Shown here piece after piece: positions 1 to 7,249 of a stretch of DNA of 15,671 nt (its first letter is position 1; every line of letters begins with the position of its first letter). Source of the stretch: Acidilobaceae archaeon UBA162. GTDB taxonomy: Archaea; Thermoproteota; Thermoprotei_A; Sulfolobales; Acidilobaceae. Under the pieces are notes generated by a model that was given only the letters and a program-made list of their open reading frames with translations, was not told the DNA's origin and ran no database searches. Location of the stretch: the NCBI GenBank assembly GCA_002496425.1, contig DAJS01000023.1, forward strand, positions 122,765 through 138,435, in the 5' to 3' direction. The position numbers and the translations under genes are program-made.

Positions 1-594
1 TCAAGGTATGTTATCTATGTCTATAATCCAATGTACGCATGGGCTTCCCTGGCGACCAGTGTGTTCATGGTTATAGCAATAGTGGAGGTGCTGAACGGAG
101 GCCTCATAAACCTGGCCATGGGCCTCATACCTGTTGGCAGGGAGCACGTAAGCCAGATGAGAAGCTTCATGGTGTGGACGTCTATGTCTTCTGTGGTCTA
201 TGTGGTGCTTCTGGCATCGCTTATTGCAGTTATGAGAGGGCTAGGGCCCCAGGCCCTCATAATGGCCTGGGCAGCAGCATATGGGGCCCGCTTCATTGCT
301 TCAGTGTCTATAACCTACGCCAAGTTCCTCGACAGGGGCACAAGGGCTGTCTTAAAGGGCGAGGGTTACAGGGCCCTGGCCTACGTAGCCCTAGCAGCTG
401 CGCTGGCTGAAGTCATAAGGCCCTGGAAGCCACCGATTAGGGGCCTCGTGGGGTCTATTGAGGTGATACTGCCGCCGCTGGTTATCTATACCACGACTTA
501 TTTCCTAATAATGGCTCTAGTAGACAGACGGTTCAGGAGACTAGTGGCCTCAGTTCTTAGGTCACCCGCGCTGGCACTGGGACTTGAGACCTGA
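1..594 (+). CDS. C-terminal part of a multi-spanning membrane protein, possibly polysaccharide flippase (5' end outside window)
   Basis: The reading frame is open from base 1 and has no start before an internal ATG at 31, so this is the 3' end of a longer gene; about 197 codons are visible. The protein is strongly hydrophobic, with about five likely membrane segments (near residues 5-30, 50-75, 80-100, 120-135 and 150-170 counted from the ATG at 31) separated by short basic loops such as RRFRRL near the end. The segment starting NPMYAWASL and the pattern of small residues and a conserved-looking loop (GLIPVGREHVSQM) are reminiscent of the C-terminal half of MATE/Wzx-type polysaccharide flippases that move lipid-linked sugars across the membrane. 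That family call is a resemblance, not a motif match. The next gene starts 47 bases downstream in the same direction with its own TATA-like element. Confidence 0.55.
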   Translation, partial: SRYVIYVYNPMYAWASLATSVFMVIAIVEVLNGGLINLAMGLIPVGREHVSQMRSFMVWTSMSSVVYVVLLASLIAVMRGLGPQALIMAWAAAYGARFIASVSITYAKFLDRGTRAVLKGEGYRALAYVALAAALAEVIRPWKPPIRGLVGSIEVILPPLVIYTTTYFLIMALVDRRFRRLVASVLRSPALALGLET

Positions 595-602
595 GGCTAC
601 AG

Positions 603-612
603 CAACTTATTT
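603..612 (+). promoter_or_regulatory. Candidate TATA box of the cystathionine synthase gene
   Basis: The sequence AACTTATTT (about 604-612) lies roughly 30-35 bases before the TTG start at 642. An archaeal start site about 26 bases downstream would leave a leader of only a few bases. Weak match, so low confidence. Confidence 0.3.
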
Positions 613-641
613 GCTCCTAGTAGAACCAGCGGGGGCATGAC

Positions 642-1814
642 TTGGGGGACAGGACTAAGGCTGTTCATGGGTATGAGCCTCTAGAGGACCCGTATGAGTC
701 CGTGGTGCCCCCTGTATACCTGGGCGTGGCCTACAGATATGTTGATGATCAGGACTCGCTACATGACGAGAGAGGCCTTGACATTAAGTACTCTAGAGAG
801 AACAGCCCGACAGTAAGGCTCCTCGAAAAGGCCATGACATCGCTTGAGCATGCCGTGGACTCCTTGGCCTTCAGTACCGGCATGGCAGCCATCTCAACGG
901 TGCTACTATCGTCGATAAGGAGGGGTTCAAGGGTGCTGCTGCTCAAGGAGATGTATAGCACTACAGTGCAGCTGACCGAGGAGCTGGCATCGATAGTAGG
1001 GGCGCAGGTGGTCAAGGTATATCCTTCAACTGAGGCGGTAGAGGAGGAGCTTTCCTCATCAAAGTATGACCTTGTACTACTGGAGACGATGACAAACCCA
1101 ACGCTAAAGATCCTGGATCTGGCAAGGCTCTCTAGGGTTTTTGCCGAAAGTAATGCCAAGGTTTATGTAGACAACACCTTCGTCACCCCAGTGCTTCTCA
1201 AGCCACTCGAGTATGGGGCGTGGGCTGTGATCCATAGCATTACCAAGTACATAGGGGGCCATAATGACGTCACTGGCGGCCTGGTGGCGCTAAGGGACAC
1301 GGAGGAGACGAAGACCTTATGGGAGTGGAGGCGCAAGCTGGGGACAATAATGCCTCCCTTTGAGGCATACCTGACTCTGAGGGGTCTTAAGACTCTAGTG
1401 CCAAGGGTTGAACTCCAGTCGAGGACTGCTCTTGCCCTGGCAGAGTTCCTGGAAGGCCACAGTAAGGTCGATACCGTCTATTACCCAGGCCTCAGGAGCA
1501 GCCCGTATCATGAGGTGGCCTCGAGGCTCTTCAAGAGGGGTCTCTATGGCGGGGTCCTGTCGTTCAAGGTGAAGGGAGGCCTTGACGCCGCCAGGAGGCT
1601 GCTCAGGTCGCTGAGGCTAGCCAAGCCAGCCCCAAGCCTTGGAGGTTCCGAGACCCTGGTCACGTTGCCAGCTCTGACGGCTGCCAGCAAGCTAAGCGAG
1701 GAGGACAGGAGGGAGCTGGGCATAGACGCCAGCCTGGTGAGGATGTCGGTGGGACTCGAGGATCCTGAGGACCTAATCGATGACCTAGACAGGGCCCTGG
1801 CCCAGCTGGCCTGA
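642..1814 (+). CDS. Cystathionine gamma-synthase/lyase family PLP-dependent enzyme
   Basis: A 390-residue Cys/Met-metabolism PLP enzyme (fold type I), the usual length of the family. These cytosolic homotetramers join or split cystathionine or transfer sulfide onto activated homoserine; the exact reaction cannot be read from sequence alone. Landmarks: VVPPVYL at 21-27; the neighbour-subunit phosphate-binding stretch YSRENSPT at 50-57, where the common form YSRxxNPT has Asn in place of this Ser55; phosphate-binding FSTGMAA at 77-83; VDNTF with the ring-nitrogen Asp177; the Schiff-base lysine K202 in SITKYIGGH; and the C-terminal SLGGSETL. The start is TTG at 642: an in-frame stop at 621 excludes anything longer, and the N-terminal TKAVHGYEPLEDP aligns with family starts. 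An ATG at 637 is out of frame. It precedes a KaiC-like gene and S-adenosylmethionine synthetase on the same strand, which fits methionine/cysteine metabolism. Confidence 0.88.
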   Translation: MGDRTKAVHGYEPLEDPYESVVPPVYLGVAYRYVDDQDSLHDERGLDIKYSRENSPTVRLLEKAMTSLEHAVDSLAFSTGMAAISTVLLSSIRRGSRVLLLKEMYSTTVQLTEELASIVGAQVVKVYPSTEAVEEELSSSKYDLVLLETMTNPTLKILDLARLSRVFAESNAKVYVDNTFVTPVLLKPLEYGAWAVIHSITKYIGGHNDVTGGLVALRDTEETKTLWEWRRKLGTIMPPFEAYLTLRGLKTLVPRVELQSRTALALAEFLEGHSKVDTVYYPGLRSSPYHEVASRLFKRGLYGGVLSFKVKGGLDAARRLLRSLRLAKPAPSLGGSETLVTLPALTAASKLSEEDRRELGIDASLVRMSVGLEDPEDLIDDLDRALAQLA

Positions 1815-1840
1815 GCTCAGCTAATTACCTTTGGGCTCAC

Positions 1841-1850
1841 ATTAAGAATA
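1841..1850 (+). promoter_or_regulatory. Candidate TATA box for the KaiC-like gene
   Basis: ATTAAGAATA at 1841-1850 is an AT-rich island in GC-rich surroundings. A start site 26 bases from its centre would fall at about 1872, within a few bases of the ATA codon at 1876 that I propose as start, so the message may be leaderless. Confidence 0.4.
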
Positions 1851-1875
1851 GGGACCAGGAGCGTCCAGGGTTAAC

Positions 1876-2664
1876 ATAGAGAGACTATCAACAGGGGTTC
1901 CAGGAATAGATAGGCTGCTCAGTGGCGGCATACCCAGGGGCTTCTTTGTGGCAGTAGTAGGGGAGCCCGGCACAGGGAAGACTGTGTTCTCGCTGCACTA
2001 TGCCTGGCAGGGCGTCAAAGAGGGAGACAAGGTGATCTACGTCACAACCGAGGAGAGCAGGGAGAGCATAATGAGGCAGGCAAAGATGTTCGGCATGGAT
2101 CTTGACAGGGCTGTTGACGCCGGCAAGGCAATAATAATAGACGCGCTGCTCAAGTCTCAGAGTGATGAGTGGTCCCTCAGCGAGATAGATGTTGACGAGC
2201 TCGTTAACAGGGTGATAGATGCCAAGAGGAAGCTGGGCTATGGGCGCTCAAGGCTTATAATAGACAGCATGAGCACCTTTTGGCTTGACAAGCCAGCAAT
2301 GGCAAGAAGCTACAGCTACACCGTCAAGAGGGTGCTCTACAGGTGGGACTTCACAATAATAGTGACCAGCCAGTACGCCATAACAACCTCCAGCGCCTTT
2401 GGGTGGGGCGTTGAGCATGTGGCAGACGGTATAATAAGGTTTGGAAGGAGAATAAAAGACGGGGAGCTGAGGCGCTACGTGCTTGTTGAGAAGATGAGAC
2501 AGACACCTCACGACCTCAGGGTGCATTACATAGACATAGTTGACGGCCAGGGCTTGTTAGTTAAAGAGCCCGCTGAGTTCTCAAGGGAGGACCTGGCCCT
2601 GCCCGAGAGCGCGTCCAGGAAGATCAGGGAGTCCAGCAGGAGATCTGAGGAGTTAGGACCCTAA
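1876..2664 (+). CDS. KaiC/RadA-like single-domain ATPase (apparent non-canonical ATA start)
   Basis: A RecA-superfamily ATPase of the archaeal KaiC-like type with one ATPase domain, about 262 residues. Family sequence begins well before the first ATG/GTG: codons from 1876 read ERLSTGVPGIDRLLSGGIPRG, the hallmark N-terminal element of KaiC-like proteins, followed by the Walker A GEPGTGKT (residues 29-36 from 1876), the acidic pair in TTEES (59-60), and Walker B LIIDS (127-131). A start at GTG 1948 would remove this conserved element and leave Walker A only five residues from the end. Upstream the frame is open back to a stop at 1849-1851 but contains no ATG, GTG or TTG, so translation probably starts at ATA 1876, or a frameshift/sequence error hides the start. 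Such proteins are thought to act in signalling or regulation; its substrate is unknown. It lies between two sulfur amino acid genes, which may be coincidence. Confidence 0.85.
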   Translation: MERLSTGVPGIDRLLSGGIPRGFFVAVVGEPGTGKTVFSLHYAWQGVKEGDKVIYVTTEESRESIMRQAKMFGMDLDRAVDAGKAIIIDALLKSQSDEWSLSEIDVDELVNRVIDAKRKLGYGRSRLIIDSMSTFWLDKPAMARSYSYTVKRVLYRWDFTIIVTSQYAITTSSAFGWGVEHVADGIIRFGRRIKDGELRRYVLVEKMRQTPHDLRVHYIDIVDGQGLLVKEPAEFSREDLALPESASRKIRESSRRSEELGP

Positions 2665-2680
2665 ACTTCGGGATCTCAGC

Positions 2681-2693
2681 TTAACTTAAAATT
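2681..2693 (+). promoter_or_regulatory. Candidate promoter of S-adenosylmethionine synthetase
   Basis: The stretch CTTAAAAT (2685-2692) preceded by TTAA is a good archaeal TATA/BRE-like element 35-40 bases before the ATG at 2727, predicting a leader of about 12 bases. A purine-rich AGGTGG lies at 2708-2713. Confidence 0.5.
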
Positions 2694-2726
2694 CCTAACC
2701 TCTTAGTAGGTGGAAGGCGAGTTAGA

Positions 2727-3944
2727 ATGGCCAAGAACATAGTGGTCAGGGAGCTTCACCAACCGCCTGTAGAGGACATGGAGGTTGAGCTTGTAGAGAG
2801 GAAAGGCCTTGGTCACCCTGACTATATAAGTGATGCTGTTGCCGAGGAGGCCAGCAGGCAGCTGAGCGCCTACTACCTTAAGAACTTTGGGGCCATAATG
2901 CACCATAACCTGGACAAGGTGCTCCTGGTAGGTGGCCAGGCGGCCCCCAAGTGGGGAGGCGGCGAGGTCCTTAGCCCTATCTACATAGTGGTCTCGGGCA
3001 GGGCTACCACCGAGGTGCGGACCTCCACGGGTATTGAGGAGATCCCGGTAGGCAGAATAGTAGTTAAGGCGGTGAGGGACTGGGTTTCGAGGAACCTAAG
3101 GTTCCTTAACGTCGATGAGCACCTAATAGTTGACTACAGGATAGGCAAGGGCAGCGCTGATCTTAAGGGGATATTCGACTCAAGAACCGCCTCGCACAGG
3201 GCTAATGACACCAGCTTCGGCGCTGGCTTTGCACCCTTTACAACTCTTGAGAGACTTGTCTATGAGACTGAGCGCCTACTAAACAGCAGGGAGTTCAAGT
3301 CGCGCATACCTGCGTCGGGCGAGGACGTGAAGGTAATGGGCCTCAGGAGGGGCAAGTCAATAGAGCTCACGGTAGCCAACGCCATAGTGAGCCGCTTTGT
3401 TAAGGGGCCAGAGGAATACATGAGTGTAAAGGAGGAGATCAAGGACTCAGTGCTTGACCTGGCCTCCAAGATAGCTCCTAACATGGACGTTAATGTCTAT
3501 GTTAACAACGGTGACATACCAGAGGAGGAGGTGTTCTACATAACTGTCACAGGTACCAGCGCCGAGCACGGCGATGATGGTGCCACCGGCAGGGGTAACA
3601 GGGTCAACGGTCTGATAACCCCTATGAGACCGATGAGCCTTGAGGCGGCAGCTGGTAAGAATCCAGTTAACCACATAGGCAAGATCTATAACGTGGCTGC
3701 CATGGAGTTGGCACAGATCATCTACACTAAGGTGCCAGACCTGAGGGAGGTCTACGTGAGGCTGCTGGGCCAGATAGGTAGGCCTATCAATGACCCACTC
3801 ATAGCCGACGTCTCCCTGCTGACCTCGAACGGGCAGGTAAGCGCCAACGTCAAGGAGGAGGTGGCCAGCGTGGTTGACGAGTACTTCGAAAAGATATTCG
3901 ACCTCACGGACAGATTCGTGAGAGGCGAGATAAGCCTGTTCTAG
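2727..3944 (+). CDS. mat: Archaeal S-adenosylmethionine synthetase (methionine adenosyltransferase)
   Basis: The 405-residue product matches the archaeal form of methionine adenosyltransferase in length and sequence. It makes S-adenosylmethionine from methionine and ATP in the cytosol, releasing phosphate and diphosphate. Recognisable stretches are VERKGLGHPDYISDAVAEE (near residues 23-41), which carries the ATP/methionine-site His and Asp; MHHNLDKVLLVGG (58-70); DYRIGKGSADL; and, in the second half, GTSAEHGDDGATGRGNRVNG, which contains the glycine-rich phosphate-binding residues. The ATG at 2727 gives the expected short N-terminus (MAKNIVVREL). It has its own promoter-like element and is the last gene of the plus-strand block; the next gene converges on it with only 18 bases between stop codons. 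Together with the PLP enzyme upstream it suggests a methionine/SAM supply unit. Confidence 0.96.
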   Translation: MAKNIVVRELHQPPVEDMEVELVERKGLGHPDYISDAVAEEASRQLSAYYLKNFGAIMHHNLDKVLLVGGQAAPKWGGGEVLSPIYIVVSGRATTEVRTSTGIEEIPVGRIVVKAVRDWVSRNLRFLNVDEHLIVDYRIGKGSADLKGIFDSRTASHRANDTSFGAGFAPFTTLERLVYETERLLNSREFKSRIPASGEDVKVMGLRRGKSIELTVANAIVSRFVKGPEEYMSVKEEIKDSVLDLASKIAPNMDVNVYVNNGDIPEEEVFYITVTGTSAEHGDDGATGRGNRVNGLITPMRPMSLEAAAGKNPVNHIGKIYNVAAMELAQIIYTKVPDLREVYVRLLGQIGRPINDPLIADVSLLTSNGQVSANVKEEVASVVDEYFEKIFDLTDRFVRGEISLF

Positions 3945-3962
3945 ACCTGACGCGCACTCTTA

Positions 3963-5978
3963 TCACCTAAGGTCTTCGCCTTTGAGGCGTTGACTCCTGT
4001 AGGCTCTCAACATGCTCTCTAACAGCTCGTCGGCCCTAGAGCTAGCTGTCATCTGCTCCCTAAGCCTGTAGGCATCCTTAACCGCTGAGGTGGGCGCGAG
4101 TGTGAGCTTGTTGACCTCAGTAAGCCTGTAGGAAGAGGTGGGCAGCACAGGCACACCGCTTGACATGAGTGCCTCGGCTAAAGGTGAGCTCACGTCGTTT
4201 AGCATCACAGCGGCGCTCACTTCAGCCAGAGCCTTCACAGCCTCCCTCTCAAAGGGCCAGGTCCGCTCTACTAGTACCAGTTCCCCCTTGGACAGAGGTC
4301 CCATGACCTGCTCAGACCGCTTAATCTCGCTCAGCCTGAGCTCCTCTAGCCTCCTGACTATCACTAGCTCTCCTCTTGCGACGCCCAACAGCGCCTTCCT
4401 GAGCTCCTCGACAGTCTCCGCGGCACCTTCATACTGGGCTCTAAGCCTCTCAAGCTCTGACGAAAGCGAGGCAACCTGGGCCTTGAGGTTCCTGACCTCC
4501 TCATCCTTCATTAGCTCAGCCTTTGCTGCCTTCCTGGCCAGGTAAGCTTCCCTCTCAACGTGGTAAAGATGTTCCTTAAGGCTGTTAACCTCACGCTCTA
4601 GGGCTTCCTTCTGGGCCCTGAGCAGCTCCACATCGCTTTCGTCGCAATGCTGCCTCTGTAAGGACTGTAAGGGTCTCTGCTGGGCCTGTGACGTAGGCGC
4701 GGGCTCAACTAAGTCCTCACCTATCAGCTCGTTTATCTGCTTCTCGAGGGCCTCGGCCACCGTCAGGCCTCTAACAACGTCGGCCTTAAGCCTCTCAACA
4801 TCTAGCTCCAGGTCGAACTTGTTAGCATAGGCCTCGACCTCGGCGAGCTTGCTGTTGAGCTCCATCAACGCCCTGTAGGCGGCTGCCAGAGAGTCCCTCT
4901 CATGAGGTGTCCTGGGCTTAAGGCCGCTGGCCTCAGCCGTCTTTGATGCCATGACTTCCTTCTCCTCGACGGAGAGGTTGTAGGGTGGCGTGTAGAGCTT
5001 GGCCCCGAGTTGAGCAGCCAGCTTGCGCACCAGCTCAGGCGGGTCTGCTACATCTGTTGAGACCACTAGGGGCCTCCCAAGCCTCTTAATAGTGTCTATC
5101 AGGCTGCCCCTGTCGGCCTCCTTATAGCTGTCAAGGTGGAGAACCCTGCCGTCAAGACCTATCACAGCTAGGCCAGTAGTCATGCCGGCGTCAACGCCAA
5201 CTATTATTGGCCTCTCTGGCTGCTCATCGCCACGCTTAAACGTGAGTTCTCCCTCGTACCTGGTCTCGATTCTGACCCAATAGTCAATGCCGCGGTGGGG
5301 CCTGACAACACCATATAGCTTCTCCCTAGGGGCATATACTATAAATATTGCAGAGTCGATACCGCCCTCACTGGTCCTGTAGAACACGTCAAAGTCGATG
5401 CCTGCTTTCTCAAGAGCCTCCTTAACCTTGTCGGCCGCCAGCTTAACTGAGGCCCTAACCCTCCTCTGATACCTCTGCTGGCTCCACCCACCTGCCTTAG
5501 TGCCCCTTGATCTTGCGACTACTATGTATGTCTTCTCCCTTGTGAAGCCTACCTCGAGCCCAAGACCCTTAGTTGCTATCGCGGCTGCCAGAAAGGCAGT
5601 CCTGGTCGGCGAGGGCTTTGCCGACATCACGTCAATGCCAGCCCTCTTGGCCGCCTCCCTTATGTCAATGAATCCCTCATCGGAGGCTGTCACTTGCACG
5701 AGCCTGGTGCCGGGCGGCAACAGCGAGAGCACCTTGGCCAGCGCCTCGGGCCTGCCCCCAGGGGCGAGCTCAAGCGCGTTGTCAATAGCTATGACCTCGG
5801 GTCTATACTCCCAGGCCACCCTGATCACAGAGGCCAAGGAGACCTCCTGAAGCTTCGTGACAAGCCTTATAGAGTCATCGATCACCACTACGTGGTAGCG
5901 TTGCCTCCAGCTCCCTGGAGGCCCCGAGGGACTTACGTCGACACCCATGAAGAGCCTGGGCTGGGAGCCCAACCTCAC
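3963..5978 (-). CDS. DUF460 family protein: tandem RNase H/RuvC-like domains plus coiled coil (COG2433 type)
   Basis: A 671-residue archaeal protein of the DUF460 family, annotated in general as RNase H-like (RuvC/YqgF relatives); no reaction is proven that I know of. The classic RNase H-like block is at 257-365: IIVGVDAGMTTGLAV (D263), STDVADPP (D309, D312) and HERDSLAAA (D362). The first 110 residues look like a second copy: MGVDVSPSG (D14), IAIDNALEL (D66) and VTASDEG (D100). Residues 446-550 are charged, heptad-rich and almost certainly a long coiled coil; a compact C-terminal domain follows (about 560-640). The start is GTG at 5978, overlapping the stop of the RIO2 gene as GTGA, so translation is probably coupled; an ATG ten codons later (5948), just before GVDVSP, is the alternative. 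With RIO2 as partner, a role in rRNA or ribosome maturation is plausible but inferred. Confidence 0.88.
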   Translation of the reverse strand: MRLGSQPRLFMGVDVSPSGPPGSWRQRYHVVVIDDSIRLVTKLQEVSLASVIRVAWEYRPEVIAIDNALELAPGGRPEALAKVLSLLPPGTRLVQVTASDEGFIDIREAAKRAGIDVMSAKPSPTRTAFLAAAIATKGLGLEVGFTREKTYIVVARSRGTKAGGWSQQRYQRRVRASVKLAADKVKEALEKAGIDFDVFYRTSEGGIDSAIFIVYAPREKLYGVVRPHRGIDYWVRIETRYEGELTFKRGDEQPERPIIVGVDAGMTTGLAVIGLDGRVLHLDSYKEADRGSLIDTIKRLGRPLVVSTDVADPPELVRKLAAQLGAKLYTPPYNLSVEEKEVMASKTAEASGLKPRTPHERDSLAAAYRALMELNSKLAEVEAYANKFDLELDVERLKADVVRGLTVAEALEKQINELIGEDLVEPAPTSQAQQRPLQSLQRQHCDESDVELLRAQKEALEREVNSLKEHLYHVEREAYLARKAAKAELMKDEEVRNLKAQVASLSSELERLRAQYEGAAETVEELRKALLGVARGELVIVRRLEELRLSEIKRSEQVMGPLSKGELVLVERTWPFEREAVKALAEVSAAVMLNDVSSPLAEALMSSGVPVLPTSSYRLTEVNKLTLAPTSAVKDAYRLREQMTASSRADELLESMLRAYRSQRLKGEDLR

Positions 5979-6916
5979 CCTCCCTTGACCCTGTTGACCA
6001 GTTCCTCAGGGTTCACTGACAGGCCAAACCTCCTCCTGAAAAAGGAGGCTATATGTTCAACGCCCTCTCTGAGCAGGCTCTGAGCTGATGAGTCGTCAAC
6101 GTTGACGTACTGAGACCAGTCTATCAAGTAACCTCTTCTGTCGCCCTCAGATACAAGTATGTTATAGGGACTGAGGTCGCCGTGAACTATGCCGTTAGCA
6201 TAGGCAACCCTGAGGGTCTCAATGACGTCACTAAGTACCCTCTTGGAGTCCTGGAGCCCTAGCGAGGTTACCTGGTCAAGCTCGAGGCCCTCCACATACT
6301 CAGTCACAACGGCATTTAGGTGAGCTACCACGGGTCTTGGCACCAGGCCTCCTGACCTCTTCACTGTCAGAAGCGCCTCGAACTCCCTTGAGGCAGTAAG
6401 GATTGAGACCTCTATCCAGTCACCTATGTTGAGCGCATAACCCCTTAGCCTCCTAAGGGCTTTGAACTGCCTAAGCCCCTCCCTGTGCAGCTTGACTGTG
6501 AGTGGGACCCCATTGGGGGCCCAGGCTAGGTATACCTCGCTCTCCTTGCCGACGCCTAATCTCTCGCCCAGGTCGCTTATGAAGCCCTTAGATATTAGCC
6601 ATGAAATCGCTAACGAGTCCAGCCCGCGCCTAGTAACCTCATATGAGTATTCGCCCCTCACAAGTCGGGCCCTGGCAAGGCCATTCTTGACAAGGTCGTT
6701 TAGGATCTTAGTCATCTCCCTCTCGTCCGCCCTTAGCTCCCTGCTGAGAGCTGAGGAGGGCACAGCCCCGTACCTAGTCCGCAGCCTGACCAAGGTTGCC
6801 AGTGCCCTGGCTTCACGGCTGCTAAGCGCGGCTACCCTCTCGACAAGCTTCCTGACGATGCCTAGTGCCCTCTTGAGACCCTGGCCAGGGGCGATATTTA
6901 CCTTAACCTGTTGCAC
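5975..6916 (-). CDS. rio2: RIO2-type atypical serine kinase/ATPase
   Basis: A 313-residue RIO2 protein. RIO2 acts in late maturation of the small ribosomal subunit, where ATP hydrolysis is tied to its release. Domains: an N-terminal winged helix (about 30-100, including SSALSRELRADEREMTKILNDL and a wing near GEYSYEVT), then the RIO kinase fold with the P-loop GVGKESEVYL (121-130), ATP-binding K142 in TVKLHREG, hinge EYVEG (206-210), catalytic loop HGDLSPYN (D247, N252) and metal-binding IDWSQYV (D266). All key residues are intact. The start is GTG at 6916 (MQQVKVN...); an ATG three bases upstream is out of frame. Its TGA overlaps the GTG of the DUF460 gene. The TATA candidate on this strand is the T-rich AGTTTTACT around 6960-6968. 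Confidence 0.95.
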   Translation of the reverse strand: MQQVKVNIAPGQGLKRALGIVRKLVERVAALSSREARALATLVRLRTRYGAVPSSALSRELRADEREMTKILNDLVKNGLARARLVRGEYSYEVTRRGLDSLAISWLISKGFISDLGERLGVGKESEVYLAWAPNGVPLTVKLHREGLRQFKALRRLRGYALNIGDWIEVSILTASREFEALLTVKRSGGLVPRPVVAHLNAVVTEYVEGLELDQVTSLGLQDSKRVLSDVIETLRVAYANGIVHGDLSPYNILVSEGDRRGYLIDWSQYVNVDDSSAQSLLREGVEHIASFFRRRFGLSVNPEELVNRVKGG

Positions 6917-7249
6917 ATTGCTAGGCCAAGCGGAGGCCGAGCTATGCGGTGGCTCGACCCAGTAAAACTTGACCTTCTTGCCCTAAAAGGTAAAAGCTCC
7001 CTAAGCTTTGTTCTGATAATAGCTTTGCCTTTTCGCATTAGCACCTTAAAGTTACCATATCCTTAGACCCTAATAATAGGCGTCAGAGGAGGAAAGAGTC
7101 ACCGAGGTCTAAAAGGGTAGGCTAGTCATCAGTATAGCTCCAGTTTAGCTACTGCAAGTAGGTTTGCATATGATATCTGAATACAAAAATATATTAGCCC
7201 AGAACAAATAACTCTTTGAATTGACGAGAACTAGCATAGGTGGGGCTGA
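6917..7249. other. 333-base non-coding region between divergent rio2 and ArsR-like genes
   Basis: No open frame with convincing protein features lies here. The region is more AT-rich than its surroundings and should hold both divergent promoters. Visible elements: an inverted repeat AAAGCT (6993-6998) / AGCTTT (7004-7009) with a five-base loop; a direct repeat of AGCTTTG at 7004-7010 and 7021-7027; and the TATA-like AAAAATATATTA near 7185-7196. I looked for C/D box sRNA signals (RUGAUGA, CUGA) and found no well-spaced pair. The middle (about 7030-7180) shows nothing I can name. Confidence 0.6.
7185..7196 (+). promoter_or_regulatory. TATA box of the ArsR-like regulator gene
   Basis: AAAAATATATTA is a strong archaeal TATA-like element. 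It predicts transcription from about 7217, leaving a leader of some 33 bases that contains AGGTGG (7238-7243), a ribosome binding site seven bases before the ATG at 7250. Confidence 0.6.

Noticed and set aside
637..684. ATG at 637 opening a 15-codon frame overlapping the PLP enzyme start
   Set aside because: It is out of frame with the real gene and ends after 15 codons; the TTG at 642 matches the family N-terminus.
749..1159. Open frame of 136 codons opposite the PLP enzyme gene
   Set aside because: Antisense shadow with Ser-rich composition; the plus-strand gene has full family motifs.
4138..4545. Open frame of 135 codons on the plus strand inside the DUF460 gene
   Set aside because: Ser/Leu-rich low-complexity translation of the opposite strand of a coiled-coil coding region; no domain features or start signals.
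6917..7249. C/D box small RNA in the intergenic region
   Set aside because: ATGATAT and CTGA occur near 7170-7180 but too close together to form a C/D box RNA with guide regions.
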